From Jiella mangrovi (GTDB taxonomy: Bacteria; Pseudomonadota; Alphaproteobacteria; Rhizobiales; Rhizobiaceae), in assembly GCF_017815135.1 (NCBI RefSeq), contig NZ_JAGJCF010000005.1:1-64000 (forward strand): DNA of 64,000 nt. Direction: 5' to 3'. The first letter of the stretch is position 1; every line of letters begins with the position of its first letter. Below the pieces are notes generated by a model. That model was not told the origin of the DNA and ran no database searches. It was given only the letters and a program-made list of their open reading frames with translations. Shown here piece by piece: positions 52,894 through 61,420 of the stretch. The translations under genes and the position numbers were made by a program.

Positions 52894-53754
52894 TCATTCC
52901 TGAACGGGCGGGATTTCCTGCTGGGCGCTCCAGCCCGAATCTTTGGCCCGCAAATGGGCGCCCTCGGGGCTCATATAGTGGCGCGCGAGCCATCGGCTGA
53001 GGCCGTCCAGGCCCGGAAAGAGCACCCGCTCGGTGACGTTCGCCTGATCGAGCTTGTCGCGGATCTCCCATTTCAGGGCGTGGTCGATGACGAGTTTGCG
53101 GGCAAAGTCCGGCCGCTCGGCGAACCATCTGGAGAGGTCGAGCCGGGCGTGGGACGTCATCGAAAACACGGCGAACTGGTTGGTGATCCGGTCGTCGAGG
53201 GAAGGCGGCTCGAAGAAGCAGACCCATTCCTCGCCATGGGCCGCCGACTTTTCGTCGAGCTCTTCGAGCGACCCGGCATATTCGCGAAGAAGTTCGGCCG
53301 TCAGGACATGCGAGCCGTTGCGCGTCAGCGGGTTCTGCAGGCCTTCGGGAAGCGACTGCGCCATCTGCCGATAGTTCGCCATGATGATCGCGCCGTCGCG
53401 GTCGTAGGACGAGATCTCGGCAGTCGCGAAATGCAGGGCGACATAGGGGGAATAGGTCCAGTCCAGAAGCCGCGTCGGCAGACCGTGATGCTGGCCGAGC
53501 GCCAGCCAGTTCCAGTCGTCATCGTGGGGAACGGTGCTGCGATGGGCGTATTTGCGGAAATTTCTGAGGACGTGACGCTCAAGGTCCCAATAGGATCCGC
53601 CGAGGCGCTTCAGGGACGGAATGAGATCGAAATCGGCCTGGCCGACCCCGCGAAACAGGAAGGGCGAGCGGAAGCGTCGCAAGTCGCGATTCCACATGTC
53701 GCCGAACAGCTGGTCCTGCAGCTCCGACCAGCTTCGAATGACGACGGTCTGCAT
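52894..53754 (-). CDS. FRG-domain protein
   Basis: A 286-residue protein. The N-terminal domain carries the FRG signature: PFLFRGVGQADFDLIPSLKR, then HHGLPTRLLDWTYSPYVALHFA, which is the most conserved part of the family. The domain occurs alone or fused to other modules, sometimes in phage-defence contexts; its chemistry is not established. ATG at 53754 starts MQTVVIRSWSELQDQ. It is convergent with the GntR gene and stands alone. Confidence 0.88.
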   Translation of the reverse strand: MQTVVIRSWSELQDQLFGDMWNRDLRRFRSPFLFRGVGQADFDLIPSLKRLGGSYWDLERHVLRNFRKYAHRSTVPHDDDWNWLALGQHHGLPTRLLDWTYSPYVALHFATAEISSYDRDGAIIMANYRQMAQSLPEGLQNPLTRNGSHVLTAELLREYAGSLEELDEKSAAHGEEWVCFFEPPSLDDRITNQFAVFSMTSHARLDLSRWFAERPDFARKLVIDHALKWEIRDKLDQANVTERVLFPGLDGLSRWLARHYMSPEGAHLRAKDSGWSAQQEIPPVQE

Positions 53755-54468
53755 GGCGATCCTTTCCAACGAAGACAGACATAGGCGGCGACCCATGCGG
53801 TCAGGCGATGCATCATTCGCCGATCCGCGGGCATGGGTAGGCCCACTTGGTCAGAAATGCCAATTGCCCGGCGATAAACATCGGCAGCTCACATACCGAT
53901 CTGCCGATTTTTCCGGCCGGTGGCCAGCCTAGCGATACGAAGATCCTGTGACCGCTTCGTGGATGTGCGGCGCTGCGGAAAAGTGGCCGGCTGACAGGGC
54001 CTTGGATGTCCGGGGCAGGGGGGGCTCATTTCACAGTCATAGATGGTGTCTGCTGCCAAAATAAGCGTACAGACTACAAATAGAACAGAATGATCTTGCC
54101 AAATGATCAAAACTTCCGCTTGCAGGCGGGAACTCTCTATGAATTAATAGTGTAGACGCTTTAAATAGCGACGCCTTACGCATCGTTTCGCGACGGTGTG
54201 CCGGGTGTTCGCCAGTGAAGCGAGCCCGGCCTTTGATATTCGGCAGTGCAAACTGTCCGCATCATGGTCGATCTCGAGAATTTCACTGTAATCATGATCT
54301 TTCCGGCGACCTGTCGGTCACGACATCTGGTTCTTGCCTCGCTGCCGGGGCTGGCGATTGCCGAGAGCGCAGTGATCGGGTGCCTTTGGCGCCGGTCTTC
54401 CGTCCGTTGTCGTGCGGGCGGAAGAAGAGTTGCTCTGTCACGTCGAATGAATATCGGGGGATGCTTCC
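53755..54468. other. Long intergenic region with an AT-rich stretch
   Basis: These 714 bases have no recognised gene. Bases 54040-54175 are clearly more AT-rich than the surroundings and are the best place for the promoter of the cluster that starts at 54469. No riboswitch was recognised. A GGGGGATG ribosome-site-like segment precedes the ATG at 54469. Confidence 0.4.
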
Positions 54469-55305
54469 ATGTATGATCGTTTTGTCGCGCGAAAGCTGAT
54501 CGATCAGTGGTTGATCGAAGACATTGGCTGCTTCGATCTGACCGCCCAGCTGATGGTCGATCCCGCCTCTGAGGCAACCTTCTACATGAATGCCCGTGAG
54601 CCGATGACCCTGGCCGGGATCGAGGTCGCGGCAGAGGTGTTTCGTCACTACGAGCCGTCCTCGAAGGTCGAAATGCGGGCCTTCGATGGCGAGCGGGTGG
54701 AAAAGGGGGCCGTGCTCCTCGTCGTCTCGGGCCCGGGTCAGGCTCTTCTGACGGCAGAGCGCACCGCTCTCAACATCGCCCAGCGGCTTTCCGGCATCGC
54801 CACCGAAACCGCCAGATATGTCGATGCGATCGCCCACACCAAGGCGCGGCTGCTCGACACCCGCAAGACGACGCCCGGCCTGCGCATGCTGGAAAAGCAT
54901 GCCGCCACCTGCGGCGGCGCCCTGAACCATCGCCTCGGCCTCGACAGCGGCGTGATGCTCAAGGACAATCACATTTCCGTCTGCGGCAGCATCGCCAAGG
55001 CCGTGGAAATGGCGCGCAAGCAGGTGCCGGCGTTGACCAAGATCGAGGTCGAGTGCGACCGGATCGAGCAGGTTCGAGAAGCGCTTCAGGCCGGGGCCGA
55101 CGTCATCATGCTCGACAACATGGAAAACGCCGCCATGGCCGAGGCGGTCGACTATGTCGCCGGCCGGGCGCTTCTGGAAGCTTCGGGCGGAATCCGGCTG
55201 GACACGATTGCCGGCAAGGCCGAAACCGGGGTCGACTTCGTCTCGACGAGCCGGCCGTTCCAGTCGGCTCCGGCCGTCGATATCGGTCTCGACGACGCGG
55301 CCTGA
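54469..55305 (+). CDS. nadC: Nicotinate-nucleotide diphosphorylase (carboxylating), NadC-like
   Basis: A 278-residue quinolinate phosphoribosyltransferase-like protein. Active-site marks: LDTRKTTPGLRMLEKHAATCGGALNHR, then DSGVMLKDNHI, KIEVECD, VIMLDNM and EASGGI. NadC joins quinolinate to PRPP, giving nicotinate mononucleotide, CO2 and pyrophosphate. Context is unusual: it is not with nadA/nadB but directly before a PhnN-phosphorylase fusion that can make PRPP. It might also be a ModD-type relative, whose role is unknown. Confidence 0.85.
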   Translation: MYDRFVARKLIDQWLIEDIGCFDLTAQLMVDPASEATFYMNAREPMTLAGIEVAAEVFRHYEPSSKVEMRAFDGERVEKGAVLLVVSGPGQALLTAERTALNIAQRLSGIATETARYVDAIAHTKARLLDTRKTTPGLRMLEKHAATCGGALNHRLGLDSGVMLKDNHISVCGSIAKAVEMARKQVPALTKIEVECDRIEQVREALQAGADVIMLDNMENAAMAEAVDYVAGRALLEASGGIRLDTIAGKAETGVDFVSTSRPFQSAPAVDIGLDDAA

Positions 55306-55329
55306 GCGCGGCAAGGAAGGGGGGGCGCG

Positions 55330-57432
55330 ATGCAGGCCGGAACTCTCTTTTACGTCGTCGGTCCGAGCGGTGTCGGCAAGGACACGCTGATCGATGAGGC
55401 CATGAAGACGCTCGGTCCGTCCGGTCGCTACGTGCAGGCCCGTCGGCTGATTACCCGGCCTGCCGGGGTCGGCGAGGATCATGAACCGGTCAGCGTCGAG
55501 GCCTTCGAGGCGTTGCGGCAGGAAGGGCGTTTCCTGCATCATTGGCAGGCCCATGATCTTCACTACGGCCTGCCGATCGAGATCGTCGGTGAGCTGGAAG
55601 CCGGGCGCAACGTTCTCGCCAACGGTTCGCGGGGCGCCATTCCCGATCTTGCCGGAACCGTCGATCGCTTCGTCATCGTCGAGATCACCGCGCCGGCGGA
55701 CGTCGTGCGCGAGCGTCTTCTTGCCCGCGGCCGCGAGACGCCGGACGAGATCGAGCGGCGACTGGCCCGCGCGGTTCATCCTTTGCCGCAGGACAGGGAT
55801 GTCGCGAGCCTCGTCAACGACACCAGCCTCGAAGAGGCCGTGACCCGGCTGGTCTCGATCCTCGACCGCTACGCAACGCGTCTTGCCTTAAGGCGCATGC
55901 CGATCGTCTCGGCGCCGAGACACACCGCCTATCTGCGGCAGGACAGCGCCATCGTCGATGCGCCGGCCTTCGCCGGCGCCGGGCGGATCGACATCACCCG
56001 GGACGATTGCAGCGTTCGCGCCGACGTTGCTCTCGTGGAGCCGTCGAAGCTCCTTCGTCCTGACGAGATCGGCCTGTCGCGCGAGGCGTTCGAGGCGCTC
56101 GGTCTGCCGGCCGGGGCGCTTGTCTCGATCGCCCGTACGCCATCCCCGAAAAGCCGGACGATCCTGCGGCGCAAGATCGCCGGCGAGCGGCTCGACGCCG
56201 GCTCATACGAAACCCTCTTCGGTGACATCGTCGAGGGGCGCTATCCCGACGGCGAGACCGCCGCCTTCCTCCTCAAGGCGATCCAGTCGCTCGATGCCGA
56301 CGAGGCGATCGCCGTCGCCAAGGCGAGATGCCGCTTCGGCCGGCGCATCGACTGGGGCCCGGACATCGTCGTCGACAAGCACTCGCTCGGCGGGATTCCG
56401 GGCAGCCGCATCACGCTGATCGTCGTGCCGATCGTCGCTGCCGCCGGCCTGATGATGCCCAAGACGTCGTCGCGCGCCATCACCTCGGCGGCGGGAACGG
56501 CCGATGTGATGGAGGCCCTGTGCCGGATCGATCTCGATGCCTGCGAGGTCGCTCGCGTGGTCCGCGCGACCGGTGGATGCGTCGCATGGAACGGGCGGTT
56601 GAACCACTCCGTCCTCGACGACGTGGTCAATGCCATCACGCGGCCGCTGGCGCTCGACAGCAATACCTGGTCGGTCGCGTCCATCCTGTCGAAGAAGTGG
56701 ACCGCAGGCTCGACCCATGTGGTCATCGACATGCCCTTCGGGCCGAACGCCAAGTTGAAGACCCTCGAGCAGGCGCGCGACCTTGGCCGGATTTTCGAGC
56801 GGGTCGGGGCCGGCCTCGGGATGACGGTTCGGGCCTTTGCGACCGATGGTGGCAACGCCATCGGAAACGGCATCGGGCCGGCGCTGGAATTGCGTGACGT
56901 GATGAAGATCCTCGACGGCGCGCCGGATGCGCCGGCCGATCTTCGCGAGAAGGCCCTGTTCTTCGCAACCGAGATCCTCTCCTTTTCGCCCGACCATGCG
57001 AACCGCGCAAAGGCCCGCGCGACGGCGGAGGAAATCCTGCGCTCGGGACGCGCGAAGAAGAAGCTCGAAGAGATCGCCGAAGCGCAGGGCAAGTGCGAGC
57101 CGGTATTGCCGGGGCGGTTCACCCATGTGGTCGAGGCTCCCGCGGACGGCACGATCGGGCGCGTCGACGGCTGGCACGTTGCCGGCATCGCCCGGCGCGC
57201 CGGGGCGCCTCACGACAAGTCGGCCGGCGTTAATCTCGTGGCGGCCACCGGCCAGGCGGTTGGCGCAGGCGAGCCGCTCTACACCATTCATGCCAGCGAC
57301 ATCGCCTGTCTCGAACGCGCCGCAAGCGAGGCTCGCGAACAGACCGGCATCACGCTTTCATCGCCGGATACGCCATCGAGCCGACACCGATTTCATCCGC
57401 GGGAGGTCTCGCAAGCCCCGACCGCGACCTGA
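55330..57432 (+). CDS. Fusion of PhnN ribose 1,5-bisphosphokinase and AMP/thymidine phosphorylase-family enzyme
   Basis: A 700-residue two-part enzyme. Residues 1-190 are PhnN-like: P-loop GPSGVGKDT (11-19), ARRLITRPAG, a lid with ERLLARGRET. PhnN phosphorylates ribose 1,5-bisphosphate to PRPP. Residues 200-690 match the long, archaeal-type AMP phosphorylase branch of the DeoA family: DKHSLGGIPGSR and the signature SSRAITSAAGTADVME (380-395), then NGIGPALELRDV. These enzymes split nucleoside monophosphates with phosphate, giving base and ribose 1,5-bisphosphate. The product of the second part is therefore the substrate of the first. nadC lies 24 bp upstream. Confidence 0.87.
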   Translation: MQAGTLFYVVGPSGVGKDTLIDEAMKTLGPSGRYVQARRLITRPAGVGEDHEPVSVEAFEALRQEGRFLHHWQAHDLHYGLPIEIVGELEAGRNVLANGSRGAIPDLAGTVDRFVIVEITAPADVVRERLLARGRETPDEIERRLARAVHPLPQDRDVASLVNDTSLEEAVTRLVSILDRYATRLALRRMPIVSAPRHTAYLRQDSAIVDAPAFAGAGRIDITRDDCSVRADVALVEPSKLLRPDEIGLSREAFEALGLPAGALVSIARTPSPKSRTILRRKIAGERLDAGSYETLFGDIVEGRYPDGETAAFLLKAIQSLDADEAIAVAKARCRFGRRIDWGPDIVVDKHSLGGIPGSRITLIVVPIVAAAGLMMPKTSSRAITSAAGTADVMEALCRIDLDACEVARVVRATGGCVAWNGRLNHSVLDDVVNAITRPLALDSNTWSVASILSKKWTAGSTHVVIDMPFGPNAKLKTLEQARDLGRIFERVGAGLGMTVRAFATDGGNAIGNGIGPALELRDVMKILDGAPDAPADLREKALFFATEILSFSPDHANRAKARATAEEILRSGRAKKKLEEIAEAQGKCEPVLPGRFTHVVEAPADGTIGRVDGWHVAGIARRAGAPHDKSAGVNLVAATGQAVGAGEPLYTIHASDIACLERAASEAREQTGITLSSPDTPSSRHRFHPREVSQAPTAT

Positions 57433-57520
57433 CGAGATGCAGCGGCTCTTCTTGCCGCTTCGGACCTCTCGCGACCCGTCTCGTCGCGTCGTCTCTTGAG
57501 AACAGGGAAGTCACATCGAC

Positions 57521-58495
57521 ATGCCAAACTCCTTTCTGAAATCAGCGGTCGTGGCCGCAGGCATTGCCGCGGCGAGCTTCACGGCCAGCGCGGCAAAGGC
57601 GGAAAACTATACCCTGTGCGGGGCGAGCCCCGGTGGCCTCTGGGCTCTCCTCGGCGCGGGGATCGATGCGGCGGTGAAGAAGGAAGAGCCGGGCTCGGCC
57701 GTGACCTACCAGACCTCGAGCGGCGGCTTTGCCAATATCGTTCAGATGGCCCAGGGCAATTGCGACATGGCCATCGTTCATCTCGGCGAGGCCGTGATCG
57801 CCTCCAAGGGCGAGGCGCCGTTCCAGGAGCCGATGACCGATTTTGCCGTCGTCGCCGTCCTCTACAACTGGGCACCGATGCAGTGGCTGATGAACGAAAA
57901 ATTCGCCGCAGAGCACAATATCTCGTCCATCGCCGACATGAAGGGCGCCCCGGTCGATCTGATCGTCAACAAGCGCGGTATCCTTCCCAGCATCCTGGCG
58001 GAAGCCGCGCTGAAAAAGGTCGGCATCGATTTTTCCGGGATCGAGAAGAGCGGTGGTTCGATCCAGTATCAGGGCTCGCAGACGGCTGAAGAACTGATGA
58101 AGGACGGGCGCGGGGATATCTGGACCAACGCCATGTTCATCGGCACCGGTTCGATCGGTTCGATCGCCGAAAGCGTCGATCTGCGGCTATTGTCGGTTCC
58201 AGATGCTGTCATCCGCTATATGAGCGAGACCTACGGATCCGTCCCCTACACCATCCCGGCGGGCAGCTACGACTGGCAGAAGCAGGACATCAAGACGTTC
58301 GGCGCGCAGGCCGCGCTGATCGTGCCGAAGTCGGATTCCACGCAAATGGTCGAGAAACTGACCAGGGCGCTGCTCGACCATATCGCCGAGCTGCAGAACG
58401 TCCATTCCTCGATGAAGGCGCTGACGCCCGAGATCATGCAGTCGGCGAAGAACCTGCCCTATCACCCGGGCGCACTTCAGGCTTACGGCCAGTAG
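57521..58495 (+). CDS. TAXI-family TRAP transporter solute-binding protein
   Basis: A 324-residue periplasmic protein with a signal peptide ending near AAKAEN. The mature start YTLCGASPGGLWALLGAGID and the later TSSGGFANIVQMAQGNCDMAIVH are typical TAXI features that fold like a binding cleft. It captures a small carboxylate-like solute for the TRAP permease encoded next. The ligand cannot be read from sequence; a pyridine carboxylate is possible given nadC nearby. Confidence 0.9.
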   Translation: MPNSFLKSAVVAAGIAAASFTASAAKAENYTLCGASPGGLWALLGAGIDAAVKKEEPGSAVTYQTSSGGFANIVQMAQGNCDMAIVHLGEAVIASKGEAPFQEPMTDFAVVAVLYNWAPMQWLMNEKFAAEHNISSIADMKGAPVDLIVNKRGILPSILAEAALKKVGIDFSGIEKSGGSIQYQGSQTAEELMKDGRGDIWTNAMFIGTGSIGSIAESVDLRLLSVPDAVIRYMSETYGSVPYTIPAGSYDWQKQDIKTFGAQAALIVPKSDSTQMVEKLTRALLDHIAELQNVHSSMKALTPEIMQSAKNLPYHPGALQAYGQ

Positions 58496-58618
58496 TCGCT
58501 CCCGAAGAACCTCCGGACGGCGGCATCGAAGCGCCGCCGTTCGCAAACTTGTGCAGTCCTCACGCCGGCATGTCCGCACATCAAGCGCTGAGCGCGGCGT
58601 TACTCGGAGTCGACCGCA

Positions 58619-60535
58619 GTGATGGGTTTCATCAACGGCCTTTTCAATGTCGGCGGGCGGCGTGAACTCGCCGGCCCGCTTGCAACCGTCGTCAAGGCCT
58701 ATGCCGCTGCCGCCGGCTTGTGGGTGCTGTGGGAGACGACCTTCGCGCGGATCGACGCGCTTGCCGCAACCGCGGTCTTTCTGTGCCTGATGCTGCCGCC
58801 GTCCTTCATTCTGGTCAGGGCGAGTTCTTCGGCGAGCGCGACGCGTGTGCCCTGGTACGACTGGATTCTGGTCGCAGTCAGCCTCGCGACGGCCGGTTAC
58901 TTCGTGTCGATGACCGAAGTCATCGCGACGCGGATCAGCCTGTTCCTGCCGCTGACGACCGTCCAGACCATCGCCTCGCTGTCGATCGTTCTGCTTGCGC
59001 TGGAGATCACCCGGCGCACCGTCGGTGTCTTCCTGATGCTGATCGTCGTCGCCTTCACGGCCTACAATCTCTTCGGCCATCTGATCACCGGCCCGCTCGG
59101 CCATGGCTATATCAGCCTCAACCACTTTCTCGACGTCAACGTCTTCACCGGGGACGGCCTGTTCGGCGTGCCGGTGCGCGTGGCGGCGACATACGTCTTT
59201 CTCTTCGTGACCTTCGGCACCTTTCTGGAAAAAGCCGGCGGAGGTGAGTTCTTCTTCCGTGTCGCCGCGGCCATTGCAGGGCGTTCCCATGGCGGGCCGG
59301 CGAAGATCGCCGTGATCTCGTCGGCGCTGTTCGGCACCATGTCCGGCAGCCCGACCTCCGACGTGGTGACGACCGGCGCGATCACCATCCCGATGATGAA
59401 GCGGTTGAACTATTCGCCGCGGCTGGCCTCGGCCGTCGAGGTCGCCGCTTCGACGGGCGGCAGCATCCTGCCGCCGGTCATGGGCTCGGCTGCCTTCATC
59501 ATGGCCGAGTATACCGGCATCAGCTACATCACCATCGTGATCGCCTCGATCATTCCGGCGATCCTCTACTATGCCTGCATCATGATGCAGGTTCACCTGC
59601 GCTCCGAGAACCTCGCTCTGCAGGGTCTCGGCCGCGAGGAAGTGCCGCCGCTTTATAAGACGCTGCGCGAGGGCTGGGTCTACATCCTGCCGCTCATCGT
59701 TCTCGTCGTTGCGCTCGTGCAAGGCTATTCGCCGACGCTGGTCGCGGTCTTTGCCACGGCCTCCGTCGTCGTCGCCTCGTGGTTCCGGCCCGGGCACCGG
59801 CTCGGCCCGGCCGGCATCTATGACGGGCTTGCGGCAACGACGATACGCATGCTGGGCGTCACGGGCGCCTGCGCCGCGGCCGGCCTCGTCATCGGCGGCA
59901 TCACCATGACCGGCCTTGCGATGAAGTTCTCCTACATCACCTTCGCTCTCGCGGGCGACAGCATGGCGATGGGGCTCGTTCTGAGCGCGGTGGTGACAAT
60001 CCTCCTCGGCCTTGGGATGCCGACGCCGAGCGCCTATGTTCTCGCCGCCGTCCTGATCGGGCCGACCCTCGTCAACGAGTTCCAGATCCCGCTTTTGAAC
60101 GCCCATCTCTTCTTGATGTATTTCGCGGTTCTGTCGGCCATGACGCCGCCCGTCGCCGTCGCAGCCTATGCGGCCGCAGCGATCTCCGACGCCAATCCGA
60201 TCGGCATCGCGCTCAGCGCGTGCAAGCTTTCGCTCGCCGCCTTCGTGCTGCCCTTTGCCTTCGTCTACGCACCCAGCATCCTCAATCCTGCTTTTGAGCT
60301 GAATACCGTCGTTCAGATCACCACCGTGTGCCTCGGCACGGTTTTCCTGGCCATCGGGGCCGAGGGCTTCCTGCGACGGCGGATGCGGGGCCACGAGCGC
60401 GTTTTGATGATCGCCGGCGGGCTGCTGATGTTCACGCCGAGCTACATCGTTTCGGCGCTCGGCATCGTGGCGGCGGCAGCGGCCGTCGCCATGATTTCCG
60501 TCCGGGGCCCGCGCGAAAGCCGGCTGAGTGCGTGA
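58619..60535 (+). CDS. TRAP transporter fused 4TM/12TM permease
   Basis: A 638-residue membrane protein with about sixteen or more hydrophobic helices, in which the small (DctQ-like) and large (DctM-like) TRAP subunits are one chain. Marks include FGTMSGSPTSDVVTTGAITIPMMKR, STGGSILPPVMGSAAFIMAEYTGI and GLGMPTPSAYVLAAVLIGPTL. Fused permeases are the usual partner of TAXI binding proteins. It imports the solute with sodium or proton flow. Confidence 0.93.
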   Translation: MMGFINGLFNVGGRRELAGPLATVVKAYAAAAGLWVLWETTFARIDALAATAVFLCLMLPPSFILVRASSSASATRVPWYDWILVAVSLATAGYFVSMTEVIATRISLFLPLTTVQTIASLSIVLLALEITRRTVGVFLMLIVVAFTAYNLFGHLITGPLGHGYISLNHFLDVNVFTGDGLFGVPVRVAATYVFLFVTFGTFLEKAGGGEFFFRVAAAIAGRSHGGPAKIAVISSALFGTMSGSPTSDVVTTGAITIPMMKRLNYSPRLASAVEVAASTGGSILPPVMGSAAFIMAEYTGISYITIVIASIIPAILYYACIMMQVHLRSENLALQGLGREEVPPLYKTLREGWVYILPLIVLVVALVQGYSPTLVAVFATASVVVASWFRPGHRLGPAGIYDGLAATTIRMLGVTGACAAAGLVIGGITMTGLAMKFSYITFALAGDSMAMGLVLSAVVTILLGLGMPTPSAYVLAAVLIGPTLVNEFQIPLLNAHLFLMYFAVLSAMTPPVAVAAYAAAAISDANPIGIALSACKLSLAAFVLPFAFVYAPSILNPAFELNTVVQITTVCLGTVFLAIGAEGFLRRRMRGHERVLMIAGGLLMFTPSYIVSALGIVAAAAAVAMISVRGPRESRLSA

Positions 60536-60579
60536 GACTTGCAGCAACCGCGTCTTGAACGCTGTCTGACGGTGCGGAG

Positions 60580-61161
60580 ATGGGCATGACCGAGCGACGC
60601 GAGCAGGCACCTTCGGCGACAGACGACCCGGCGGCGGAAGATCACCCGCCGCGCCATCAAAACGTGCCACGCGGGCCCGTGTCCGGAGGAGGCGATGCCG
60701 GCGGTTCCGCGTCCTCGGTGACGGCCAGTATGGACTACGTCTTCACCGAACAGGTCGGCTATCTGTTGCGCCGTGCCTATCAGCGGCATCTGTCGATCTT
60801 CCAGAACAATGCCGCGATCGAGAACCTGACGGCCGTTCAGTTTTCGACGCTTTGCGCGCTGGACGAGGGCGGAAGCCGCTCGCAGGCCGAACTGGTGAAG
60901 GCGACCGGCGTCGACCAGGCGACGATCCGCGGTATCGTGGAGCGGCTGAAGGCCAGAGATCTCATCGCGCTCTCCAAGGATCCCGGTGACGGCCGCAAGG
61001 TGATCATCGCGATCACCGAAGAGGGCAGGGCGGCGCTTCGCGCGATGACGCCCTGCGCGATCGCGTCGAGCGAGGACACGCTCGGCCCCCTTAACCACGG
61101 AGAACGGCTGGCGCTCATCCACACCTTGCGAAAGATCGCCGACGTCGGCGACGCCGGCTGA
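60580..61161 (+). CDS. MarR-family transcriptional regulator
   Basis: A 193-residue protein. After a disordered Pro-rich N-terminus (to about 48), the MarR winged helix reads TAVQFSTLCALDEGGSRSQAELVKATGVDQATIRGIVERLKARDLI, followed by the wing DPGDGRKVIIAITEEGRAAL. It is 44 bases after the permease, so it probably represses this operon and responds to the transported compound. MarR members control nicotinate and other aromatic catabolism in several bacteria. Confidence 0.9.
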   Translation: MGMTERREQAPSATDDPAAEDHPPRHQNVPRGPVSGGGDAGGSASSVTASMDYVFTEQVGYLLRRAYQRHLSIFQNNAAIENLTAVQFSTLCALDEGGSRSQAELVKATGVDQATIRGIVERLKARDLIALSKDPGDGRKVIIAITEEGRAALRAMTPCAIASSEDTLGPLNHGERLALIHTLRKIADVGDAG

Positions 61162-61420
61162 AAGACGCGCCGCGCGTGATCAGCCGCGCCGGGACCTGCC
61201 GGCGAATTTGCAGCCCCCGCTCGGCCGCCGGAACCTGGCGCCGGCTCACGCGGCCATCGATCTGTTGCAGGGCACGGCTGTCCATCGGCCGTGTTGGCGG
61301 ATCGATCATGTTCCCGGTTCCGGCGTCGCGAACCTTCGCAAGTGTGTCGGCCTTGATCGGCTGCGGCCTGCCGTGCAAGGATGCTTGAATGCGTATTCAA
61401 GTCACGGCTGGCCAAGCGTA

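Noticed and set aside
54040-54175. AT-rich stretch considered as a possible replication origin or transferred fragment.
   Set aside because: No iterons, DnaA-type boxes or partition genes are seen; it fits a promoter region better.
54292-55779. Long minus-strand frames opposite nadC (495 codons) and opposite the phosphorylase fusion at 56203-57291.
   Set aside because: GC-bias shadows of strong plus-strand genes, with no recognisable motifs.
58187-60670. An 827-codon minus-strand frame opposite the TRAP permease.
   Set aside because: It is a shadow of the permease frame: low-complexity Arg/Asp/Gly composition, no family, while the plus strand has a clear transporter.
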